Assembly: GCA_946480125.1 (NCBI GenBank)
Contig: CAMLIY010000025.1
Span: 1-20,929, forward strand
DNA length: 20,929 nt
Reading direction: 5' to 3'
Source: an uncultured Asticcacaulis sp.
GTDB taxonomy: Bacteria; Pseudomonadota; Alphaproteobacteria; Caulobacterales; Caulobacteraceae
The notes below the pieces were generated by a model that did not search any database, was not told the DNA's origin, and saw only the letters and a list, made by a program, of their open reading frames with translations. This document shows positions 16,431-20,929 of this stretch, piece after piece. Positions within the stretch are counted from its first letter, which is position 1. Each line of letters opens with the position of its first letter. The position numbers were made by a program, and so were the translations under genes.

Positions 16431-17998
16431 ACGCGCTGGATACGCACCGCCATCCACGGCTTGCCCGGCAGGCTGATTGAGGGCCGCGCCGGATCATGGA
16501 AACTGTAACCGTCCTTCTGCTTCAGGGTGAAAACGCCGTCGACCGGCGTCACCGCCATGTGCCAGGTATCGATCAGGTCGACGCGGAATTGCTCACCGCC
16601 GGCCAGTTCCTGTTTCGGCAGGTCGAGCGGCCACTCTGACGGCGACTGATCGCCGAAATAGCGCAGGTAATACTGCCCCGCCTGGCCGCCGATATGGCGA
16701 TCCCACCATTTATCGACCGGATCGACGCCCGGTTTCGGGCCGGTCTCCATTACCGTTTTCAAAAAGGCCAGACGCGGGACACTGGTGCCGAGCAAACGCC
16801 CGCCGATGCCGCTCCAGCCGCCATCCGGGCTGAGGTTCTTGTCGGTCAGCACCTCGCCATGGCCGACATAGGTGCCGGCGATCAGGCCGTGCCAGAAGCG
16901 CGACACCATTTCCTCACCGGTGAGGTTGCCCCAGCGCAGGTCTGACTTGCCCTCGTAACAAATCTCATCGAAGACAACCGGCTTTTCCCACACGCTGCGA
17001 TAGATTTCGGCGCGGGTATCGTCCTTTACCGACATGCCGTTCTGAACGCTGGCATGCGTCACCCACGGCTTGCGGTTATCGAAAAACGCCTTGCAGTTAT
17101 GGATCGACCGCAGGCGCTGGTGCGGATCATTGTCAGCGACGAACTGCCCGATATGGTCCCAGTCGGCCGGCGACTTCGCCCTCACCAGGTCGAACTCATT
17201 GGCCATCGACCACCAGACATTGCGGTAAGCCCCCAGCCGCGCAATGACATAGCGCAGATAGCGCTCATCATCGGCGCGGGTCATTTCCGCATAGCCGTGC
17301 ACCTTGTCATAGGGATGGTGGAGGATGATATCGGCCTGTATGCCCAGCGCCCGGAGCTTCGCCACGCGGTCCTCGAAGCGGCGAAAGAAGCCCGGATTGA
17401 AGCGCGTTGCGTCCCAGTCCTTCGGGCCTGCGCCGATATAGACAAAGGGCTCGATCGGCTCGGCCTTGACATTGGCATAGACGCACATGCGGATCTTGTT
17501 GAACGGCGACGCTTTGAGCGTTTGCAGAGTCAGGGCGCACTGAGTTTCCGATTGCTGCGCCCAGGCATAGGCCGTGGTGCCGATCTGTCGGAAGGGCGTA
17601 CCGTCGGCATAGGTGAAATGATAGCCATCAGCCGTGACATGCACAGGTCCGTGGTTATCACCCGTCGCTGGCCGCGCCGCAAAAGCGCCGCCACGGCCAT
17701 TCAGTGCTTTTACATTGCTCGTGGTGCGCCACTGCCAGGCGCCCTCTGTATCCGGGCTGAAACGGATCTTATAGACGCCTTCGCCATCATAGAACCCCGA
17801 AACCGTAACCGTTTTCACGGCATTATGAAACTCTGCCGTCAGCGACACATCCACAAACGGATTACCGGATTTCGGTCCGTCAAGGGTGATTTCATACACT
17901 CCCCAGCGCTCGATATCTGGCATCGCGGCTTGCGCGACACCACTCACGGACATTGCCCCGGCCAGTATCATGACACCCCGTCTCGTTACTTTCGACAT
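16427..17998 (-). CDS. DUF5060-containing glycoside hydrolase-like protein (apiosidase-like barrel), exported
   Basis: The 523-residue protein has a Tat-like signal (KVTRRGVMILAGAMSVSGVA, cleavage after AQA), an N-terminal beta-sandwich of the DUF5060 type (about 30-110: WGVYEITLDGPKSGNPF, SGFYDGEGVYKIRFSPD), a TIM-barrel of the DUF4038/apiosidase-like type (about 125-420) and a C-terminal beta domain of the DUF5605 type (about 430-523). E268 in SMANEFD and E345 in VVFDEICYEG sit where clan GH-A enzymes carry the acid/base and nucleophile, so it is probably a retaining glycosidase on a plant or bacterial polysaccharide; the substrate is not predictable. The start has GGGAGG 5 nt upstream. The family naming is from memory and somewhat uncertain. 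Confidence 0.82.
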   Translation of the reverse strand: MSKVTRRGVMILAGAMSVSGVAQAAMPDIERWGVYEITLDGPKSGNPFVDVSLTAEFHNAVKTVTVSGFYDGEGVYKIRFSPDTEGAWQWRTTSNVKALNGRGGAFAARPATGDNHGPVHVTADGYHFTYADGTPFRQIGTTAYAWAQQSETQCALTLQTLKASPFNKIRMCVYANVKAEPIEPFVYIGAGPKDWDATRFNPGFFRRFEDRVAKLRALGIQADIILHHPYDKVHGYAEMTRADDERYLRYVIARLGAYRNVWWSMANEFDLVRAKSPADWDHIGQFVADNDPHQRLRSIHNCKAFFDNRKPWVTHASVQNGMSVKDDTRAEIYRSVWEKPVVFDEICYEGKSDLRWGNLTGEEMVSRFWHGLIAGTYVGHGEVLTDKNLSPDGGWSGIGGRLLGTSVPRLAFLKTVMETGPKPGVDPVDKWWDRHIGGQAGQYYLRYFGDQSPSEWPLDLPKQELAGGEQFRVDLIDTWHMAVTPVDGVFTLKQKDGYSFHDPARPSISLPGKPWMAVRIQRV

Positions 17999-18025
17999 GA
18001 AAACCTCCCGTCATATTTATCATTC

Positions 18026-18035
18026 ATCATATGAT
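18026..18035. promoter_or_regulatory. Short palindrome upstream of the DUF5060 gene
   Basis: ATCATATGAT is a perfect 10-bp palindrome 28-37 nt upstream of the start codon at 17998, within the AT-rich leader between this gene and the divergent csbD-like gene. Similar short palindromes serve GntR-family regulators, but a 10-mer of this composition can arise by chance. Confidence 0.3.
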
Positions 18036-18128
18036 TAAAATGCCGGCAAAGGCAAGCATTTGAAGGGCCTTATGCCTTTCTTATGTTGCAGCGTCCCTCA
18101 AGCGTCGAAAATTTAGGCTTGCGCCGTC

Positions 18129-18134
18129 TATAGT
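18129..18134 (+). promoter_or_regulatory. Possible -10 element of the csbD-like gene
   Basis: TATAGT lies 40 nt before the start codon at 18175 in an AT-rich stretch. There is no good -35 at 17 nt upstream, and I see no clear GGAAC/CGTT stress-sigma pair. Confidence 0.25.
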
Positions 18135-18174
18135 GAATTCAGTTATGTAACCCATTGAATTAAGGAGATTATCA

Positions 18175-18372
18175 ATGAACAATGATCGTGCACAAGGATC
18201 CTGGGAACAGGTCAAGGGCAATGTTCAGAAGATGTGGGGCAAGCTCACCCATGACGATCTCGACGTGATCGAAGGCGATCGCAAGTTGCTGGCAGGCAAG
18301 ATTCAGGAGCGTTACGGCATCGCTCAGGACGAAGCGCAAAAGCAAGTCGATGAGTGGAACCGCGAAAACTAG
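18175..18372 (+). CDS. CsbD family stress-response protein
   Basis: This 65-residue, highly charged, single-domain protein has the CsbD (YjbJ-like) pattern: WEQVKGNVQKMWGKLTHDDL, then IEGDRKLLAGKIQERYG and EAQKQVDEWN. Family members are abundant, cytoplasmic, predicted-helical proteins induced in stationary phase or general stress; the molecular role is unknown. AAGGAG 7 nt before the ATG is a near-ideal ribosome binding site, fitting high expression. It stands alone, divergent from the DUF5060 gene, and is followed by a hairpin (18414-18433) and a terminator-like structure at 18507-18552. Confidence 0.95.
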   Translation: MNNDRAQGSWEQVKGNVQKMWGKLTHDDLDVIEGDRKLLAGKIQERYGIAQDEAQKQVDEWNREN

Positions 18373-18413
18373 GTTTTACATATGGCCGCGTCAGCGGTGA
18401 CAAGTTCGTCTTA

Positions 18414-18433
18414 GCAAGGGTAGGCGCCCTTGC
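18414..18433 (+). other. Perfect 7-bp hairpin downstream of the csbD-like gene
   Basis: GCAAGGG-TAGGCG-CCCTTGC forms a perfect 7-bp stem with a 6-nt loop, 41 nt after the stop codon. No T-run follows. It may protect the 3' end of the mRNA or pause transcription. Confidence 0.5.
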
Positions 18434-18506
18434 CGAACCTGATGGGTTCAGAAGGACTTGATAAGGATTGTCGCTTCTTTCCCGCCGGATGGTTGCGACG
18501 ATATGG

Positions 18507-18552
18507 GCGGAAAGGCGTTTCCTCAGATGCGTCTTTCCGCTCTAATTTTTTT
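18507..18552 (+). terminator. Rho-independent terminator after the csbD-like gene
   Basis: GCGGAAAGGCG (18507-18517) pairs with the complementary stretch ending CTTTCCGC at 18540, a stem of 11-12 bp with one or two G-U pairs. It is followed by TCTAATTTTTTT. It lies about 135 nt downstream of the csbD-like stop codon and would end that transcript. Confidence 0.7.
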
Positions 18553-18586
18553 GCCACTCTAATTTTTTGGCCGCTCTGATTTTTGG
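18537..18586 (+). repeat. Three imperfect tandem repeats of 17/17/16 bp carrying T-tracts
   Basis: Units at 18537-18553, 18554-18570 and 18571-18586 follow the pattern CC(G/A)CTCT(A/G)ATTTTTTGG. The first unit is the distal end and T-tract of the terminator stem at 18507-18540, so the terminator tail appears to have been copied twice in tandem. Confidence 0.85.
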
Positions 18587-18711
18587 CCACATTACAAATT
18601 TTTAATTTAAGCATCTGATTTCATTAAATTTATGTCATGACGTCGAGTTAATTTGCACTTGGCGTCTTTCGGCGCGATGCGTGGGCACCTTTTTCAATGG
18701 AGCCCGGAACC

Positions 18712-19830
18712 ATGCGCCTGACCTTAAAAACGCTTCTGCTCGCCACCGTCCTCAGCACCACCACTTTTGCCGGGTTCGCCTTAGCCCAGGTGCCTGCCGC
18801 CGCTGCTCCGGTTGACGCCAGGACCGCACTCGACCGCGACATGCCGCAGATTCTGAAAGAAGCCGGCGTGCCGTCCGTTTCCATCGCCCGTATTGAAAAC
18901 GGCAAGCTGGCCTTCACCGCCGCCTATGGCGAACAAAGCACCGGCGTGCCAGCCACAATCGAAACCCTCTACAATGCCGCCGCCCTGACCAAGCCGGTCA
19001 CGGCCGAGGTTATTCTGCGTATGGTTTCTGAAGGGACTATCCAGCTCGATGAATCCATGGCGCGCTACTATACCGATCCGGATATCGCCGCTGATCCGCG
19101 CATTTCCCTGCTAACCCCGCGCCTGGCCCTCAGCCACCAGACTGGCCTGCCCGACTGGCGCGAAGGCAAGCTGGCTTTCGCTCACAATCCGCAAAACGGC
19201 GTCTATTATTCCAGCGAAGGTTACCAATATGTCGCCCGCTTCGCCGCGAAAAAATGGAAGACACCGTTTGAGACTTTGGCGATCAAATACGTGCTGGCGA
19301 AATTCGACATGAAGGATACCGACTTCACGCAAAATCCGGAGGCAAAGGCCCGCATAGCCCTGCCGACCGACACGACCGGCAAGGCGCTGGAACCGACCTT
19401 CGCCACCGAGGCCAATGCCGCCGACCTGCTTTACACAACACCTGCGGACTACGCGAAAATGGTGCTGGCCATTGTCAACAAATCCGATGTGAAAGGCGTG
19501 GCGGCTTTTGAACGCGGGCGCATCCAGGCCAATACCACGGCGGCGGATTGCGCGGGGATCGACGCCACGCTTTGTCCGACCAAATCCGGCATGGGCCTCG
19601 GTTGGCAGATCCTCCAGTTTGGTGAAGGCAAAACCATGCAGACCTATATGATGCAGACCGGAGCAGGCCCGGGCCTCTTCACCTTCGCCGCCTATAATCC
19701 GGATACCAGGGACGCCACCCTCATCTTCACCAATAGCGACAATGGCGCCAAGGCGGTCCTGGCCGTGCTGGAACGTATTGGCGGTGATGCGGCCTTAGTG
19801 AATTACCTGCGGGCTGCTGCCGCCAAATAG
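18712..19830 (+). CDS. Serine hydrolase (beta-lactamase fold) homologue with altered catalytic motifs
   Basis: This is a 372-residue exported protein with a Sec signal (about 1-25, cleavage after FALA). The fold is that of class C beta-lactamase/PBP-like hydrolases: ETLYNAAALTKPVTAEVILRM, LALSHQTGLPDW, YYSSEGYQYVARF and YNPDTRDATLIFTNSDNGAKAVL. The catalytic SxxK reads A91-L-T-K94 (codons GCC CTG ACC AAG), so the nucleophilic serine is missing. The second motif is Y166-S-S, and the usual HTG/HSG third motif is Q315-T-G. The frame is otherwise intact. It may be a non-enzymatic binding or regulatory protein, or an enzyme using another residue. The ATG at 18712 has GGAG 9 nt upstream. It stands alone between non-coding stretches. 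Contrast the intact YSN and HSG of the gene at 1-812. Confidence 0.88.
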   Translation: MRLTLKTLLLATVLSTTTFAGFALAQVPAAAAPVDARTALDRDMPQILKEAGVPSVSIARIENGKLAFTAAYGEQSTGVPATIETLYNAAALTKPVTAEVILRMVSEGTIQLDESMARYYTDPDIAADPRISLLTPRLALSHQTGLPDWREGKLAFAHNPQNGVYYSSEGYQYVARFAAKKWKTPFETLAIKYVLAKFDMKDTDFTQNPEAKARIALPTDTTGKALEPTFATEANAADLLYTTPADYAKMVLAIVNKSDVKGVAAFERGRIQANTTAADCAGIDATLCPTKSGMGLGWQILQFGEGKTMQTYMMQTGAGPGLFTFAAYNPDTRDATLIFTNSDNGAKAVLAVLERIGGDAALVNYLRAAAAK

Positions 19831-19938
19831 TGATTTCGGCGTGAGCGTGACGGGATCGAATAGCTGGATTTCGCTGCCCATCCCGCCGCACGGATTTTCA
19901 GTAGCCTGGCGATAATTTTCTTTTTCAGAAAGATTTCA

Positions 19939-19953
19939 GGACGCTTGGCGTCC
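19939..19953 (+). other. Perfect 6-bp hairpin with 3-nt loop
   Basis: GGACGC-TTG-GCGTCC lies 109 nt after the serine hydrolase-like gene. It is followed by ATACGCAAAAAGG, not by a T-run, so it is at best a weak terminator in this orientation. Confidence 0.5.
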
Positions 19954-19964
19954 ATACGCAAAAA

Positions 19965-20028
19965 GGATCAGGGACAGGCGCTACATGGGACGGCAGTGCG
20001 TCACATGCTTGGGGCCTGCCCCTGATCC
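19965..20028. repeat. Inverted repeat with 15-bp arms and nested inner stems
   Basis: The arms GGATCAGGGACAGGC (19965-19979) and GCCTGCCCCTGATCC (20014-20028) pair at 14 of 15 positions around a 34-nt interior. Inside it CATG pairs with CATG, and GACG pairs with CGTC. It could be a small structured RNA, a mobile palindrome or a processing site. No T-run follows. Confidence 0.65.
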
Positions 20029-20307
20029 AATGCTGAGTAGGTCGTGTTGCGGAAGCCAGAAACGCTTTTCACTTCGGACGCGTGAGCGCCTAATCCCGTT
20101 GCAGAAGTTCTGGTCCACTGGCCTTTCCGGGTTTTTTACCGGCGCCTTTGAAACGACTTTAACGGGAATAAGATAAGGATGCGCCAGCTGAAACCGCACC
20201 AGTTGTAAGGAGACTGTATTAAATTACCGGATTAAGAGACCAGGCGCGTTGCCGGCAATTAAACCCGAAGGTCCAAACCCGCCGCACATCGCGCCTGATC
20301 TGTAGGT

Positions 20308-20342
20308 CCGCCGGGTGTCCCATGAAAAGAGGTCTTCGGCGG
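20308..20342. other. 6-bp GC-rich hairpin
   Basis: CCGCCG (20308-20313) pairs with CGGCGG (20337-20342) across a 23-nt loop. It is modest and could be chance in GC-rich DNA. Confidence 0.3.
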
Positions 20343-20414
20343 CAGGTTCAAAATAGGCGGTAGCCGATAAGAATGCTGTGCGGGAAATTTGGCGGAGGAT
20401 AAGAAAAGAGTCAG

Positions 20415-20531
20415 GGCGGGGTATGTACTAAGAAAGATACCCCACCACCGCATCTAGCGCTGGCGCGCTTCTTGCGGTCCCCGGCACCTGCCGCCCCCAT
20501 GAGCAAAGCGAAATGGTGGTGGGGTATCTTT
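20415..20531. repeat. Large inverted repeat with two mutually exclusive hairpins
   Basis: AAAGATACCCCACCACC (20433-20449) is perfectly complementary to GGTGGTGGGGTATCTTT (20515-20531), a 17-bp stem around 65 nt that itself contains stems ACCGCA/TGCGGT and AGCGC/GCGCT. The left arm can instead pair with GGCGGGGTAT (20415-20424), 9 of 10 positions, with a 12-nt loop. The two hairpins share 20437-20446 and cannot form together. Direction of transcription is unknown. On the minus strand the element lies just past the stop of the ORF at 20555-20836. Confidence 0.75.
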
Positions 20532-20554
20532 GCTTCCTGATTCAATAAATTGAT

Positions 20555-20836
20555 CTACGGCGCAGCTTCGCGATTCATCCGCCGGGCTTCTGCCAAGGTC
20601 TCCAGACTGTGATCGAGCACCGCCTGCCAAGTGGTCAGGGCCGCCTGTTCGGCCGCAGGATCGGCGGTCGTCACCCAGGCCGGCTTGGTCGTCAGGTCAT
20701 CGCGCGTCTCGACATTGACCGCATCGAGCACCTTGCCCACCGCCAGCAGGGTCTTGGCGGCGCGCTCGGCCTCGGCATAGGTCTGGGGCGGTTCCAGCGC
20801 TTCGACGGCGCGCAACAGTGCCTCGGCCTCTCTCCC
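20555..20836 (-). pseudogene. C-terminal part of an unrecognised ORF, 5' end disrupted by a repeat
   Basis: The frame reads GREAEALLRAVEALEPPQTY, then AEAERAAKTLLAVGKVLDAVN and, at the end, LETLAEARRMNREAAP, about 93 residues, Ala/Glu-rich and helical, ending at TAG 20555-20557. It looks like real coding sequence, but it has no Met, no ribosome binding site and only a poor TTG at 20815. Upstream, the frame hits TAG (20837-20839) inside the palindromic repeat at 20831-20891. Beyond the repeat, coding-like sequence resumes toward the window end. The likely reading is that a repeat inserted into a gene, or that the gene uses another frame to read through. I do not know the protein's function. 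Confidence 0.5.
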
Positions 20837-20891
20837 CTACCAGCGAAGCGGTGGGGGAGGTGGATTGGCGCTTACGCCAAGACGGAGGGGG
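20831..20891. repeat. Dispersed GC-rich palindromic repeat (two hairpins)
   Basis: The first hairpin is 20831-20841 with 20850-20860 (11 pairs including two G-T), around the loop AGCGAAGC. The second is TTGGCG-CTTA-CGCCAA at 20865-20880, perfect. The flanks are GGGGGAGG and GGAGGGGG. From memory, elements translating as RLGVSANPPPP or the like are scattered between and inside genes of Caulobacterales and sphingomonads. The leader of xerC (4420-4465) has similar composition. Confidence 0.7.
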
Positions 20892-20929
20892 CGGCGCAGA
20901 CGCTGCTGCTGGTTGCGACGAAGCGCCTG

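Larger units (their letters stand above)
19831..20554. other. 724-base region without a convincing gene, rich in inverted repeats
   Basis: Only short ORFs (60-72 codons) lie here on both strands; they lack good ribosome binding sites and overlap each other. The minus-strand frame at 19981-20199 (KVVSKAPVKNPERPVDQNFCNG) and its plus-strand mirror at 19985-20176 look like decayed or non-coding sequence. Visible structure includes hairpins at 19939-19953, 19965-20028 and 20308-20342 and the large element at 20415-20531. I see no tRNA, insertion-sequence ends or attachment site. Confidence 0.6.

Noticed and set aside
17054..18034. A 326-codon plus-strand ORF across the DUF5060 gene
   Set aside because: It is antisense to a gene with clear domains and signal peptide; its Arg/His/Ile-rich translation has no recognisable motif.
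19981..20199. Short ORFs on both strands in the non-coding region
   Set aside because: They have no ribosome binding site, overlap each other and hairpins, and match no family I can name with confidence.
20259..20453. A 64-codon minus-strand ORF overlapping the large inverted repeat
   Set aside because: Its N-terminus is encoded by the repeat arm and the rest has no motif.
1..20929. CRISPR arrays, rRNA, tRNA, insertion sequences, phage genes
   Set aside because: I saw no regularly spaced repeats, no tRNA or rRNA-like stretches and no transposase or phage proteins; xerC looks like the housekeeping copy, not a phage integrase.

Overview
The window looks like chromosomal DNA of an alphaproteobacterium, most likely Caulobacterales (an Asticcacaulis- or Caulobacter-like genome). 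The clues are moderately high GC, a ChvI-ChvG / HprK / EIIA(Man) / HPr gene set, a kinase-only HprK of about 145 residues, a DUF484-xerC pair, Tat-exported glycoside hydrolases, and short GC-rich palindromes of the kind scattered through such genomes. The genus is inferred from gene content recalled from memory, not from a search.

Layout. 1-812: 3' part of a class C beta-lactamase-like serine hydrolase. 843-987: a 49-bp imperfect inverted repeat. 996-1194 (-): a ParD-like antitoxin remnant broken by a 19-bp tandem duplication. 1222-3444 (-): priA. Divergent from it: a DUF484 gene and the tyrosine recombinase gene xerC, then a LacI-family regulator that meets, tail to tail, a 573-residue conserved-looking protein of unknown function. 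8476-10851: chvI-chvG, an envelope-stress type two-component system. 11121-14081: a GH115 alpha-glucuronidase with a Tat signal. 14215-15657: hprK, an EIIA(Man)-type protein and HPr, followed with a 4-nt overlap by a proline-rich exported protein. Convergent to that: a DUF5060-type glycoside hydrolase-like protein. 18175-18372: a CsbD-like stress protein. 18712-19830: a serine hydrolase homologue with altered catalytic motifs. 19831-20554: about 720 bases without a convincing gene but rich in inverted repeats. 20555-20836: the C-terminal part of an unrecognised ORF whose 5' end runs into a dispersed palindromic repeat.

How the genes fit together. ChvG/ChvI with HprK, EIIA and HPr form the regulatory phosphotransfer block common in alphaproteobacteria, linking envelope or acid stress to carbon and nitrogen status. 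Here a plant-xylan hydrolase gene sits inside that block, with its own apparent promoter carrying a GntR/FadR-type and a possible LacI-type operator. GH115 and the DUF5060 protein suggest a plant-polysaccharide lifestyle. priA, xerC and DUF484 are housekeeping genes.

I did not find a convincing new multi-gene system. The observations most worth checking are: the serine hydrolase homologue that has lost its nucleophile and its third motif; PriA lacking the cysteines of one of its two zinc sites; the antitoxin that removal of one 19-bp repeat copy would repair; the perfect 20-bp palindrome upstream of chvI; the operators in front of the GH115 gene; and the mutually exclusive hairpins at 20415-20531.
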